From Spirochaetales bacterium (GTDB lineage: Bacteria; Spirochaetota; Spirochaetia; DSM-2461), in contig JAKSCK010000092.1 in assembly GCA_022360655.1 (NCBI GenBank), positions 1 to 64,000 on the forward strand: a stretch of DNA of 64,000 nt. The letters run 5' to 3'. The notes under the pieces are model-generated. The model made no database searches. It was not told where the DNA came from and worked only from the letters and a program-made list of their open reading frames with translations. Both the position numbers and the translations under genes were made by a program. Positions 17,034 through 26,233 of this stretch are shown here, piece after piece; positions within the stretch are counted from its first letter, which is position 1, and the number at the start of each line of letters is the position of its first letter.

Positions 17034-18212
17034 TCAGGAAAGCACGGAAATTAGGGCTTCTATTCCTACTTCAAGTTGGGACTTTGGACAGGCAATATTC
17101 ATCCGTAGATGCCCGGCCCCTGCAGCCCCAAAATCTGAACCAGGGCTGAGCCACACTCCGGCATCCAAGAGTTTTTCCCACACCGGTTTCTCATCCTTCC
17201 AACCAGCCTCACCAAGATTCAACCACTCCAAGTAGGTGCCTTCTAAGGGGGACAAAGAAATCTGGGGGAGGGCTTTGTGAAGTCGTTCTCTTAAATACGC
17301 ATCATTCTGAGCAAGATAGTCTAAGAGGGCCTCTAACCAGGGTTCACCTTGGTTGTAGGCAGATTCAGCGGCCACATAGGCCAGGGGAGACGCTTCTCCT
17401 GAATAGCCTGAGGCACGAAGGGCTTGAGCATACCGAGTGCGTACTTCAGAACGGGGAATCACGGCAAATGCGGTGGGGATTCCTGGAATGTTAAACGTTT
17501 TTGTGGGAGCCAAGAGGGCAAGGGAGGGGGGAAGAGATTCCTCAGGAAGCGAAAGCCAAGGAACATGCGTGGGCCCCTTATGCACCAAATCCGCATGAAT
17601 TTCATCACTGATGACGGTGACATCATAGTGTTTGCAGACTTTGGCCAGGGCCATGAGTTCTGATTTTTTCCAGACCCGACCCACAGGATTATGGGGGGAG
17701 CAAAAAATCATCACTTTGGCTCCTGTTTCCTGGAGAGTTGATTCTAAACCCTCCAAATCCATTTCCCATTGGCCATCTTCATTTTGAACCAGATTGTTCA
17801 CGGCCACCGTTCTATGGTTTCGTTCCAGGGCCTGGCGAAAGGGATAATAAACGGGTTCTTGAATCACAACCGCCTCACCAGGCTGGGTAAATTCCCGAAT
17901 AAAGGAATAGATTCCTGGGACAATTCCTGGAATTTCTACAATGGATTGAGAGGGAATCTCCCAATGATGGCGTCGAGAAAACCAGGAAATCAGGGATTCC
18001 ATCATGGAATCTGGGCAAAAACTGTAGCCATAAATCCCATGATCCATTCGTTTTTGAAGGGCCTGCCGAACAACCGGTGGCGCAAGAAAATCCATATCAG
18101 CCACCCAAAAGGGAGTGAGTCCGTCCCTTCCAGTACGCTTCTGATCCCAGTCCCATTTCATGCAGCCTGTTCCCTGTCGTTGAGCAGGAATATCAAATTC
18201 ACGAATGTTCAT
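17034..18212 (-). CDS. patB: PatB/MalY-type PLP-dependent C-S lyase (cystathionine beta-lyase)
   Basis: 392 residues of fold-type I PLP enzyme in the MalY/PatB subgroup: FWVADMDF near the N terminus, YGYSFCPDS, the conserved SPHNPVGR, ISDEIHADL, and the PLP lysine in APTKTFNIPG. Members cleave cystathionine or other cysteine S-conjugates, and some also act as regulators. Cytoplasmic. It is divergent from the acetyltransferase gene, with only 37 bp between start codons. Confidence 0.9.
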   Translation of the reverse strand: MNIREFDIPAQRQGTGCMKWDWDQKRTGRDGLTPFWVADMDFLAPPVVRQALQKRMDHGIYGYSFCPDSMMESLISWFSRRHHWEIPSQSIVEIPGIVPGIYSFIREFTQPGEAVVIQEPVYYPFRQALERNHRTVAVNNLVQNEDGQWEMDLEGLESTLQETGAKVMIFCSPHNPVGRVWKKSELMALAKVCKHYDVTVISDEIHADLVHKGPTHVPWLSLPEESLPPSLALLAPTKTFNIPGIPTAFAVIPRSEVRTRYAQALRASGYSGEASPLAYVAAESAYNQGEPWLEALLDYLAQNDAYLRERLHKALPQISLSPLEGTYLEWLNLGEAGWKDEKPVWEKLLDAGVWLSPGSDFGAAGAGHLRMNIACPKSQLEVGIEALISVLS

Positions 18213-18249
18213 GAGAGAATGATGCCATTTTTATGCTACCGTGTTCCAC

Positions 18250-19482
18250 ATGGAAATCCGTGGATACAATGCTGAAAAAGATTTGGATGCCTGCTGTCGG
18301 ATTTGGCAGGAATGTGGCTGGATGAAGGAGAACAACACCAAGAGCAAAGAATTCCTTCAGTCCTTCATCGCCAGCGGACGAGGCAACGTGGCCACCGTCA
18401 ATGATGAAGCGGAATGCTTGGTGATTGATCATGATGCCAACATTCGGTTTCTCAACACACCACTTCCCCTCCGTGCCATCACGGCCGTCACAGTCAGTCG
18501 TGTCTTACGCCAACAAGGTGTGGCCGGAGATTTAGTGGCCCGAGCCTTAGGAAGAGCGGCAGAAGAGGGCTATGCCATGGCCGCTCTGGGGATTTTTGAC
18601 CAAGGCTTCTACAACAAATTTGGCTTTGGAAATTTCCCCTACATCCACAATGCCACCATTGATCCGTCTACCTTGGATGTGCCCCGCCTCACCCGTCCTC
18701 CCCTTCGTCTGACTCAAGAGGATTTGCCTCGAATGGTAGAAAATATGAAGGCCCATAAACCCTGTCATGGCCATGTCACGATTCCTGCCACCGATTACTA
18801 TCGCTTTGACATGCATATTGTAGACAATGGATTTGGACTAGGATTTGCCGCTCCTGATGGCCGTCTCACCCACCATTTCTGGGCCGAGGCCAAAGGGGAA
18901 AATGGTCCCTACGAAGTGATTTGGATGAACTATGAGGATTTTGATGGTCTGATCGAGCTTCTTTCCGCCATCAAAAGCCTTGCCGATCAAATCTACTCCA
19001 TCACCATTCGTGAGCCTCAAGGTTTGCAGATTCAGGATTTGATTAAACGGCCGTTCCGGCAGAATGGAATCACATCCGGTGGAGCCCATAAAACCGGCAT
19101 TCGCGCCACCGCCTGGGGACAGGCACGCATTTTGAACCTACCAACCGTGGTGGAGGCTTTGTCCCTGCCAGGAAAGGAGATGTCATTCAACCTTCAGGTG
19201 AACGATCCCCTCACCTCCCGACTTTCGGATGATTTTCTATGGAAAGGCGTTGCCGGTCCTTGGACCCTTCACTTGGGACCTCAATCCCAGGCCCAACCGG
19301 GAGAAGAAAAGGCGCTTCCCACCATGAAAGTTTCTGTGAATGCCCTCACCCGACTACTCTTTGGAGTGCGAACAGCCACGGCCCTTTCTGTGACTGATGA
19401 ATTGGATGCCCCACGTGATTTATTGGAACAATTGGATGAGCATCTTTGTTTACCAGTACCGGATATGGTGACCAGTTTTTGA
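18250..19482 (+). CDS. Eis-like GNAT N-acetyltransferase with SCP2-like C-terminal domain
   Basis: 410 residues in the order of the Eis family: an N-terminal GNAT domain (acetyl-CoA loop around VLRQQGVAGDL, then ALGIFDQGFYNKFGFG), a second GNAT-like domain, and a C-terminal sterol-carrier-like domain (about 310-410). Eis enzymes acetylate amines, including lysines and some aminoglycosides. The substrate here is unknown, and resistance should not be assumed. The ATG at 18250 is preferred to one three codons upstream. Confidence 0.83.
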   Translation: MEIRGYNAEKDLDACCRIWQECGWMKENNTKSKEFLQSFIASGRGNVATVNDEAECLVIDHDANIRFLNTPLPLRAITAVTVSRVLRQQGVAGDLVARALGRAAEEGYAMAALGIFDQGFYNKFGFGNFPYIHNATIDPSTLDVPRLTRPPLRLTQEDLPRMVENMKAHKPCHGHVTIPATDYYRFDMHIVDNGFGLGFAAPDGRLTHHFWAEAKGENGPYEVIWMNYEDFDGLIELLSAIKSLADQIYSITIREPQGLQIQDLIKRPFRQNGITSGGAHKTGIRATAWGQARILNLPTVVEALSLPGKEMSFNLQVNDPLTSRLSDDFLWKGVAGPWTLHLGPQSQAQPGEEKALPTMKVSVNALTRLLFGVRTATALSVTDELDAPRDLLEQLDEHLCLPVPDMVTSF

Positions 19483-19490
19483 TGATACCG

Positions 19491-19562
19491 ACCCCTTTAT
19501 GCCGTCAGTCTTCTTGATGAGAAGAAGGGCGAACTCCTCTCTGACGGCAAAAGGGGTTTTAA
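19491..19562. terminator. Long hairpin between converging genes
   Basis: A near-perfect 17-bp stem (ACCCCTTTATGCCGTCAG at 19491-19508 against CTGACGGCAAAAGGGGT at 19541-19557) is followed by TTTT on the plus strand. It ends the acetyltransferase and probably also the converging gene. Confidence 0.75.
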
Positions 19563-19565
19563 GAA

Positions 19566-20780
19566 TCATTTAGAAGCCAATTCCATCGCAAGAGCTCTCA
19601 AGAAAAGGCCCACATCACTCACAACACCCACAGCCTGGGCACTCCCCCGATCCGAGAGTTTTGTCACCACTGCTGGATTGATATCAACACAGACCGTTTT
19701 TACCCAGCTGGGTGTCATATTTCCAGTCCCAATGGAATGGAGCATGGTGGACAGCATAATAATCATGTCACTGCCAGCCACAATCTCAGCATAGGCTCCT
19801 TGAGCCTTAATCATGTCCATCTCTGTTTCTGGTAAGGGGCCATCATCCCGAATCGAGCCAGCCAGGCAATAGGGTGTCTTGGTTTTCAACACCTCATACA
19901 TCAACCCTGATTGAAGCTCTCCAGAATCCATGAGTCCTTGGATAGATCCTTTGTTGTACACGGCATTGATGGCCATCATGTGATTTTTATGCCCTTCATG
20001 CGTGGGCCTTCCAGTGGACAAATCCACACCAAGGGACGTGCCAAAAAGCCGGTACTCCAAATCATGCACCGCTATGGCATTACCTCCAAGAAGCCCTCCC
20101 ACCCAGCCTTCCCGCACAAGTGTGGCCAGGGCATCGGCTCCACCGGTATGCACCACAACAGGTCCAGCCACCACCACAATTTTGCCATCCTTCTCCCGAA
20201 TTTTTCGCATCTGGGAGGCAATTTTTTCTGCGGCTTGTGTGGCATTGCGCTCAGAGGACACATCATTGTTCATAAAGGCAAAACCATCGCCATGTCCCTT
20301 GGTTTCTGGAGGAAACACACGAACCGAAGTGCCTCCTGTCAAAACCGCATCACCGGCCTGCAAATCCCGAAGTTTCACGCATTCCAGATTTCCTCGGGAT
20401 TTGCGAACAATGGATGCATCCATGCGCTGATGAGCCACTGGCGTCCATGCACCATCACAAAAGACTTCTGTTCTATGATTGGTGGTGGAATAGAAATGGG
20501 CTGGAGCAGCCTTATCCTCATCAAGAATGGTCCAGGACGCTTCCGTTTCTCCAACAGGTCTCATTCCCAATGGAATGAGTTTTTCTGTCACCGATTCTAG
20601 AAGCGCTGAATCAAAGGCTCGAAGAGAGAGCAATAACGAAGATTCATCCTGAGGAGATTTTCCAACATCAAAACGAAGTATTTCATAATCCGCCCCTTCC
20701 TCAATGATGAGATTAAGCACAGAGGAAAGAATATCGGAATCAATGAGGTGACCACGCTGAATAAGACTCTTGGATACCAT
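19566..20780 (-). CDS. TIGR00300 / LOR-SDH-domain protein, probable ornithine cyclodeaminase-type enzyme
   Basis: 404 residues. The N-terminal 100 residues match the LOR/SDH conserved region (GHLIDSDILSSVL). The rest is a Rossmann-like half with VVVAGPVVVHTGG, GWVGGLLGGNA and SIGTGNMTPSW. Archaeal members of this family, and the C-terminal part of cyanobacterial AgrE, act as NAD-dependent ornithine cyclodeaminases making proline. Its place beside the agmatine locus fits arginine/ornithine metabolism, but it is transcribed away from that locus. The substrate is inferred from family only. Confidence 0.75.
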   Translation of the reverse strand: MVSKSLIQRGHLIDSDILSSVLNLIIEEGADYEILRFDVGKSPQDESSLLLSLRAFDSALLESVTEKLIPLGMRPVGETEASWTILDEDKAAPAHFYSTTNHRTEVFCDGAWTPVAHQRMDASIVRKSRGNLECVKLRDLQAGDAVLTGGTSVRVFPPETKGHGDGFAFMNNDVSSERNATQAAEKIASQMRKIREKDGKIVVVAGPVVVHTGGADALATLVREGWVGGLLGGNAIAVHDLEYRLFGTSLGVDLSTGRPTHEGHKNHMMAINAVYNKGSIQGLMDSGELQSGLMYEVLKTKTPYCLAGSIRDDGPLPETEMDMIKAQGAYAEIVAGSDMIIMLSTMLHSIGTGNMTPSWVKTVCVDINPAVVTKLSDRGSAQAVGVVSDVGLFLRALAMELASK

Positions 20781-21611
20781 GGACCGAATATGCTACGCCA
20801 TGAAAAGCCTTGCAAGTCCATTTTATCCTTTTTACCTTCCCCTATCCCATCGTGGAAGGAAGAGGAAAAATCCATGCTCTTCCTTCATTGTCTAGGGAAT
20901 CAGTTCAAAATCGACTGTTTTTAAAAAGAAGAATTCGGTGACATCAAATCCAAAAAATCGCCGGTCAATGAAATCTCAAACTGATCAAATCCGTGCAAGC
21001 GGCTAAACATGAAATGGGATATTTTCGCTCAAAGGTTTGTTCTTAAAATTGACCTTCCCCGGATAGAAACAAGAGTCACCATATCCCATGAAAACCATGG
21101 CAAAAAATATCCGTCAGGGAACCAGTCCCCAAGGGACAAGTCCAACGAATCTTCCCAACTCCATCTGTACCATCAGGAAAATCAGTGAAATCCATCACTT
21201 CTCAGAGGATTGGTTCCCAGTTTAAATTTTAGCAAGTAAAGAGAAAACTTTGACTTCATTCAATCGCTTGACTGACCCAAAAAATCCACGCCCCTCCACC
21301 CTCTCAAGAGAACTCTTCCCGCCATCATGACCTGATGTATTCATGACAATATTCAACAATCAGCCCTGCATAAATTCCGACAGCCATGGCTTGATGTTTT
21401 TTATGAGCATTTGAGGGAAATTGAAAATGGTATGAATTTTCCAATTCTTTGCAAAACAGAAGAAAGGGACACAACCATTAATTCATGGCAAAAATCACTA
21501 ATTTATTTTAATGCAAATAATTATGCAAATTTTATATTCAACAAGAGGCCTGAATCTCCTTTCTTGATTGATTTGCACACTTCTTTAATCTCTATACAGG
21601 ATACAGCCCTT
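20781..21611. other. Long AT-rich intergenic region without a convincing gene
   Basis: About 830 bp between two divergent genes. I find no ORF with a ribosome-binding site. A 45-codon frame near 21089 and a 78-codon frame at 21411-21647 look like chance; the latter runs through the operator. No tRNA or strong terminator is seen. It could be a decayed gene or hold a small RNA. Confidence 0.5.
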
Positions 21612-21634
21612 ACAAGTTCCGATTCGGAACTTGT
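21612..21634. promoter_or_regulatory. Perfect palindromic operator upstream of putrescine carbamoyltransferase
   Basis: A 23-bp palindrome with 11-bp arms around a central T; its core is AAGTTCCGATTCGGAACTT. It lies about 8 bp upstream of the TATAAT at 21643, so it covers the expected -35 region. The same core occurs at 27239-27257 in front of carbamate kinase and nowhere else that I noticed in the window. Confidence 0.85.
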
Positions 21635-21642
21635 ATTACTTA

Positions 21643-21648
21643 TATAAT
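21643..21648 (+). promoter_or_regulatory. Predicted -10 box of the ptcA-aguA operon
   Basis: An exact TATAAT just downstream of the palindrome. No good -35 hexamer is present at the right distance, which fits a promoter controlled by a protein bound to the palindrome. The leader then contains a 7-bp hairpin (GGCCGGA / TCCGGCC, 21709-21726) abutting the ribosome-binding site. Confidence 0.55.
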
Positions 21649-21739
21649 CTTTTTATTGACAATTCACGGAAGCGCGCAATACCATATGTTCCATAAATTC
21701 CCGTATTCGGCCGGAGCATTCCGGCCCCGGAGGTAACCC

Positions 21740-22786
21740 ATGAAAATGCCGAGTTCCAGCGCCACGGACCTCGAGAAAAAGGGGATGCGGCACTTCATCT
21801 CCATGAAAGACTTCAGCAAGCAAGAAATGGACGACATGATGGAACTGATGTCCATGCTCAAAGAAGCCCGAAAAGACAATGCCATTCCTCAGCTCTTCAA
21901 GGGCAAATCAGTGGCCATGATCTTTGAGGCAGGTTCCACCCGTACTCGGGTATCTTTTGAGACGGCTGCAACCATGCTTGGAGGTCATGCACTCTTTCTT
22001 TCACCAAAAGACATTCACTTGGGAGCAAAGGAATCTATTGATGACACGGCCCGAGTTTTATCCCGAATGTGTGATGTCATCATGGCCCGTACCAATGAGC
22101 CAGAGACGGTCGATGCCCTAGCAAAGATGTCCACGGTTCCTGTCATCAACGGTTTGGACACCCGTTTCCATCCCACCCAGATGTTGGCGGATTTTTACAC
22201 CATCAAAGAACATCTTACCCCTGGTAAGAAGCTGACTGATCTCACCCTAGCCTTCATGGGTGATGCCACTGATGTCTGCCGATCCCTTCTGCTCACCTGT
22301 TGCAAATACGGCATGAACTTCAAGCAGATTGGACCAGTGAAGTATCAGATGGAACAAGAGTGGTTAGACTTAGCGGACACTCTCTGTGCAGAAAGTGGAG
22401 CCACCTATGAAATCACAGAGGATGTGTCCAAGGTTTCAGAATGTGATGTGATTTACGGTGATAGTTTCTACTGGACCACCCAAATGGATGAGAAAGAAGA
22501 ACGCCTTGCCGCCTTTATGCCCAACTATGTCATCACAGAAGAGCTCATGTCCAAAGCCAAACCTGGTGCCATGCTCCTCCACTGCCTTCCTGCCAATGAT
22601 AAAGAAGAAGTCACACGTGGTGCTCTGGAAGGGGAATACAGTGTGGCCTTTGATGAGGCGGAAAACCGACTCACCGCCCAGATGGCTCTCTTGGTGTATT
22701 TCACCCGGAAATTTGTCAAAGAGCCAACAGAAGAAACTCGTGTGCGCCACCAAGAGCGCATTGAAGGGTTCTTGAACCAACTATAG
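21740..22786 (+). CDS. ptcA: Putrescine carbamoyltransferase
   Basis: 348 residues of the aspartate/ornithine carbamoyltransferase family: carbamoyl-phosphate loop STRTRVSFE, HPTQ (RFHPTQMLAD) and HCLPA near the C terminus. The adjacent agmatine deiminase and carbamate kinase point to phosphorolysis of N-carbamoylputrescine to putrescine and carbamoyl phosphate rather than ornithine carbamoylation. The C-terminal helical extension (TRVRHQERIEGFLNQL) is also typical of PTCs. The start has GGAGG six bases upstream, partly beside a small hairpin. Cytoplasmic, probably trimeric. Confidence 0.88.
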   Translation: MKMPSSSATDLEKKGMRHFISMKDFSKQEMDDMMELMSMLKEARKDNAIPQLFKGKSVAMIFEAGSTRTRVSFETAATMLGGHALFLSPKDIHLGAKESIDDTARVLSRMCDVIMARTNEPETVDALAKMSTVPVINGLDTRFHPTQMLADFYTIKEHLTPGKKLTDLTLAFMGDATDVCRSLLLTCCKYGMNFKQIGPVKYQMEQEWLDLADTLCAESGATYEITEDVSKVSECDVIYGDSFYWTTQMDEKEERLAAFMPNYVITEELMSKAKPGAMLLHCLPANDKEEVTRGALEGEYSVAFDEAENRLTAQMALLVYFTRKFVKEPTEETRVRHQERIEGFLNQL

Positions 22787-22810
22787 GCACATTGGCTTTA
22801 CCAGCGTGTC

Positions 22811-22838
22811 ATCCCCAGGGCTTCAAGCCCTGGGGGAT
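22811..22838 (+). other. Intercistronic hairpin between ptcA and aguA
   Basis: A near-perfect inverted repeat (CCCCAGGGCTT / AAGCCCTGGGG) in the 73-bp gap, without a T-run. It may tune mRNA stability or partial termination between the two genes. Confidence 0.6.
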
Positions 22839-22865
22839 TCAAAATAATCACGGAGGAACATGATC

Positions 22866-23969
22866 ATGGCCAAACGACTTGAAGGCACACCAAGGGCTGA
22901 TGGATTCCGAATGCCAGGGGAATTTGAGCATCACGCAGGATGCTGGATTCTCTGGCCTGAACGCACCGATAACTGGCGCAATGGAGCTAAACCCGCTCAA
23001 AAAGCATTTCGGGATGTGGCGAAAGCCATTGCTCGTTTTGAACCCGTGACGGTTGGTGTGAATGAAAGCCAATACAGTGCGGCCCGCGAAATGCTTCCAG
23101 AAAACATTCGTGTTGTTGAGATGTCCAATGATGATTCCTGGGTTCGCGACTGCGGCCCCACTTTTGTTGTCAATGAGGCTGGTGAGGTTCGAGGTGTAGA
23201 CTGGAGTTTCAATGCCTGGGGAGGCCTTGTTGATGGCCTGTATTTCCCTTGGGACAAAGATGACAAAGTGGCACGAAAAATCTGTGAGATGGAAGGGAAA
23301 GATTCCTACCGCCTGGATGATTTTGTCCTTGAAGGAGGCTCCATTCATAGCGATGGCGATGGAACCGCCATTGTAACCGAAGCCTGTCTTCTCAGCGAAG
23401 GACGCAATCCGGACATGACGAAGGAAGAAATTGAGCAGAAACTCAAGGACTACTTAGGTGTAGAAAAAGTTCTCTGGCTTCCCAACGGGATCTACCTGGA
23501 TGAAACCAATGAACATGTTGACAACATTGTTCACTATGTGGCCCCTGGCAAACTGGTGTTGGCCTGGACAGATGATGAATCCGATCCCCAATATCCTCTT
23601 TCAAAATCCGCCTTGGATTACCTTGAAAAAGAAACCGATGCGAAAGGGCGCAAACTGGAAATTGTAAAACTTCATATTCCTGATGAAGTTCTCATCACCA
23701 AAGAAGAAAGCGAAGGTGTTGATACCGTGGATGGAACTCTTCCTCGGGAAGAGGGAGATAGACAAGCGGCATCTTATGCGAACTTTTACATTGCGAATGG
23801 AGCAGTCATTCTTCCTCTCTTTGGAGATAAGATTCATGACGAAGCAGCCAAGAAAACACTTCAAGAAGTTTTCCCTGAGCGAGAAATTGTTGGTGTGTTT
23901 GCCCGCGAAATCATTCTAGGCGGTGGAAATATCCACTGCATCACCCAGCAACAACCCTCAGGGCAATAA
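22866..23969 (+). CDS. aguA: Agmatine deiminase
   Basis: 367 residues, very similar in layout to characterised AguA proteins: [12 protein letters not shown] near the N terminus, [39 protein letters not shown], and the catalytic Cys in [13 protein letters not shown] at the C terminus. It converts agmatine and water to N-carbamoylputrescine and ammonia. Start codons at 22860 and 22866 both follow GGAGG; the second has better spacing and gives the usual MAKR start. Second gene of the ptcA operon. Confidence 0.96.
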   Translation: MAKRLEGTPRADGFRMPGEFEHHAGCWILWPERTDNWRNGAKPAQKAFRDVAKAIARFEPVTVGVNESQYSAAREMLPENIRVVEMSNDDSWVRDCGPTFVVNEAGEVRGVDWSFNAWGGLVDGLYFPWDKDDKVARKICEMEGKDSYRLDDFVLEGGSIHSDGDGTAIVTEACLLSEGRNPDMTKEEIEQKLKDYLGVEKVLWLPNGIYLDETNEHVDNIVHYVAPGKLVLAWTDDESDPQYPLSKSALDYLEKETDAKGRKLEIVKLHIPDEVLITKEESEGVDTVDGTLPREEGDRQAASYANFYIANGAVILPLFGDKIHDEAAKKTLQEVFPEREIVGVFAREIILGGGNIHCITQQQPSGQ

Positions 23970-24082
23970 ACCAGCCCAGCCATTTCCATCCCCAGCACAG
24001 ACAGATCCGGGGATGGTAAGAATAGAGGCTCATTAATTTTAAAATCTTTGCTAGAATATCCATCTTCCAGATCGTACTGGAC

Positions 24083-24117
24083 ACCGCCGATGAAGAATCT
24101 CTTTATCGGCGGTTTTT
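24083..24117 (+). terminator. Intrinsic terminator after aguA
   Basis: Stem ACCGCCGAT / ATCGGCGGT (24083-24091 and 24105-24113) followed by a run of five T. It separates the regulator gene from the ptcA-aguA transcript. Confidence 0.85.
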
Positions 24118-24132
24118 CGATTCCGTAAGGCT

Positions 24133-24151
24133 CTTTGACGAATTGTCAAAG
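24133..24151. promoter_or_regulatory. Palindrome over the predicted promoter of the Lrp-type regulator
   Basis: CTTTGAC-GAATT-GTCAAAG, perfect 7-bp arms. A candidate -35 (TTGTCA, 24143) with 17-bp spacing to TAAATT (24166) overlaps it. This suggests autoregulation. The sequence differs from the palindromes at 21612 and 27238. Confidence 0.5.
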
Positions 24152-24193
24152 TCTGAACATACGGATAAATTTTATAGAATCAGGCGGGAAAGA

Positions 24194-24682
24194 ATGAGTC
24201 GAACAACTATACCTCTACCCTTCGATAACCTTGATTATCAAATTATTCGTTGCCTCAATGAGGACGCACGAATGTCGGCTGTTGATCTTGAGAAGGTAAC
24301 GAAGGCAAACCAACGCACCATCCGCAAGCGCATCCAGCGCCTGATTGACATGGGAGCACTGCGTTTACGCGCTGTTGTTGAACCCAAAGTTTTTGGTTTT
24401 GGAATCTCAGTGGATATCTTTGTCACCCTTGATGGAGCTGATGAAGCTGATGTCATTGAGAAACTGGGGGAAATGCCTCCCGTCACCTACATTGCGACAG
24501 GTCAAAATGCGGAAGAACTCTCATTAGAATGTCGATTCCAGGACATGGAAGCGATGGAAGCCTTTTTTAAACATGACTTGGCCTCATTAGAAGGTGTCAA
24601 AGTGAAGGGTTATGCTTTGGTGCCTCGCATTGTTAAAAATATCGATGATTGGTTGCCACCAGCAGAAATTTTCCGAGATTAA
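24194..24682 (+). CDS. Lrp/AsnC-family transcriptional regulator
   Basis: 162 residues from the ATG at 24194. It has an N-terminal winged HTH (DNLDYQIIRCLNEDARMSAVDL, then RTIRKRIQRLIDMGAL) and a C-terminal RAM/AsnC ligand-binding domain (about 75-150). Family members form octamers and bind small amino-acid-like effectors at the dimer interface. Its place between the two agmatine operons makes it the natural candidate to read agmatine or putrescine and to bind the shared palindrome. That is inference; known agmatine loci in lactic acid bacteria and pseudomonads use LuxR- or TetR-type regulators. Confidence 0.88.
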   Translation: MSRTTIPLPFDNLDYQIIRCLNEDARMSAVDLEKVTKANQRTIRKRIQRLIDMGALRLRAVVEPKVFGFGISVDIFVTLDGADEADVIEKLGEMPPVTYIATGQNAEELSLECRFQDMEAMEAFFKHDLASLEGVKVKGYALVPRIVKNIDDWLPPAEIFRD

Positions 24683-24756
24683 TCCTCTTCATAAAATTAG
24701 CATCCTGTATTTTACAGAATTCCTTTTTCATTAAATCTCATGCTTGCTTCTCAACC

Positions 24757-24789
24757 ATAAAAATGCCCGCGGTGAAACACCGCGGGCAT
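24757..24789 (-). terminator. Intrinsic terminator of the carbamate kinase/antiporter operon
   Basis: 12-bp perfect stem (ATGCCCGCGGTG / CACCGCGGGCAT) with a 3-nt loop, followed on the minus strand by TTTTATGG. Confidence 0.88.
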
Positions 24790-24818
24790 CCTCTCATCCA
24801 AGGATAAGAGACTCTACG

Positions 24819-26207
24819 CTATTTTTGGCTCAAGGAAACCTGAGCATTTTTGCTTTTCGAAATCCAATGAAAGATGAAGCCAACAAGGGTTGTAAGAATG
24901 GTCCCAATGATGAGGGTGAGGTGATACACCGGATCCCACTCTCCAGTAAAGAACAATAGGATGATGGAAAGAGCAACAAACACAAAGTTCAGTACACCTG
25001 CAATCCAGAGTCCCACAGTTCCTCCAGGAGTCACAAAACTCCTACCCTTCAAACCATCTCGTTTTCGAAGAATGATGGCTGCTGGCCCAATGTAGATGTA
25101 CGGGAAGATGAAAATCACAATGCTGAAGGCCAGCACATTCCAGAACGCTTCATTGGCATCGCCGGCCAAGAGGTAATTCAAGATGATTTGAATAGAAGCC
25201 AAAACTCCAAGAACAACATAGGAACCTGCCAACGTACCATATTTGGGGTGTCGTTTGCTCAACACCTTGATGTGCTTAGCAAAGTCCACCACAGCAAGAA
25301 CCTCAGAGGCTCCAATCACCCAGGAAATCATCTGCGCAATCAGGGTGTAGAGCGTTCCAATCATAATGGTTTTGAACACAAATCCCTGAGCAGGACCGCA
25401 GATAGATGTGAGTTCCATCAGAGCATTGTAGAAACCATCTAAAGGATCGATGGAATCAGCCGGAGTAGCGACTAAAACGCCAAAGGTTCCAAAAATGTAC
25501 AGCCCCGCAATCACAATCACACCCAAAAAGGTGGCTTTGGGTACATCTTTTTTAGGATCCTTCATATCCGTCACCAATGAGGCCAGGAGTTCAAAACCAA
25601 GAAGGTTAAACACAATGGTGGTGACAAAACTCATGGTGGATAAATCACTGAAATTGGGAATCCAGTTGGCCACATTCCCAAAGTCATTGGCCGGACCATG
25701 AACAATGGCATAGATCACACCCAAAAGACCAAAGGCCACCAAAACCACAACTTTGATGATGGCAGCCAGATTTGCCGCCGCCACACCAAGGTCAACACCA
25801 CGGCGCACAATCCCCACAATCACCCAGCAAACCGCTAAGGTGAGGAGCATGGAAGGGATGGTTCCCATTTCTGGTGCAAAGGTGTAGCTAAACCAGGTGG
25901 TGAACGCAATGAACACTGCAGGCATCCAGAAGCCCACATTCACCCAGTAGAACCAACCGGCAATGGTGGCGTGCCCCTCTCCCATGGAATCTTGAATCCA
26001 GTTGTAGATGCCGCCTTCCTTGGGATAAGCAGCACCAAGCTCGGCGTTAATAAACGCATTGGGAATGGTGAAAAGAACAGCCACCAACACCCAAAGGGTA
26101 ATGGAGGAAATTCCCAGCACCGCCGGGGCAACGAAGGTATCCAAAACAATGATTCCACAAATGAGAAAACTCACCATTTTGAAAACGCTGATCTTATTAT
26201 CGCTCAT
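24819..26207 (-). CDS. aguD: APC-family amino acid antiporter, probable agmatine/putrescine exchanger
   Basis: 462 residues with about 12 membrane segments, an APC-superfamily start (FLICGIIVLDTFVAPAVLG), and PKEGGIYNWIQDSMGEG in the position of the conserved first loop. It follows carbamate kinase by 26 bp and shares its promoter. By analogy with AguD it would import agmatine in exchange for putrescine, which makes the pathway energy-yielding. Substrate is inferred from context. Confidence 0.82.
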   Translation of the reverse strand: MSDNKISVFKMVSFLICGIIVLDTFVAPAVLGISSITLWVLVAVLFTIPNAFINAELGAAYPKEGGIYNWIQDSMGEGHATIAGWFYWVNVGFWMPAVFIAFTTWFSYTFAPEMGTIPSMLLTLAVCWVIVGIVRRGVDLGVAAANLAAIIKVVVLVAFGLLGVIYAIVHGPANDFGNVANWIPNFSDLSTMSFVTTIVFNLLGFELLASLVTDMKDPKKDVPKATFLGVIVIAGLYIFGTFGVLVATPADSIDPLDGFYNALMELTSICGPAQGFVFKTIMIGTLYTLIAQMISWVIGASEVLAVVDFAKHIKVLSKRHPKYGTLAGSYVVLGVLASIQIILNYLLAGDANEAFWNVLAFSIVIFIFPYIYIGPAAIILRKRDGLKGRSFVTPGGTVGLWIAGVLNFVFVALSIILLFFTGEWDPVYHLTLIIGTILTTLVGFIFHWISKSKNAQVSLSQK

Positions 26208-26233
26208 AGGTCCGACTCCTTATCGTTCCTGGG

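Noticed and set aside
18250-19482. Aminoglycoside resistance gene (Eis)
   Set aside because: Only the general Eis-like layout is visible; substrate cannot be assigned, so it is listed as an acetyltransferase.
21411-21647. 78-residue open frame before the agmatine operon
   Set aside because: It runs through the palindromic operator and -10 box and has no ribosome-binding site.
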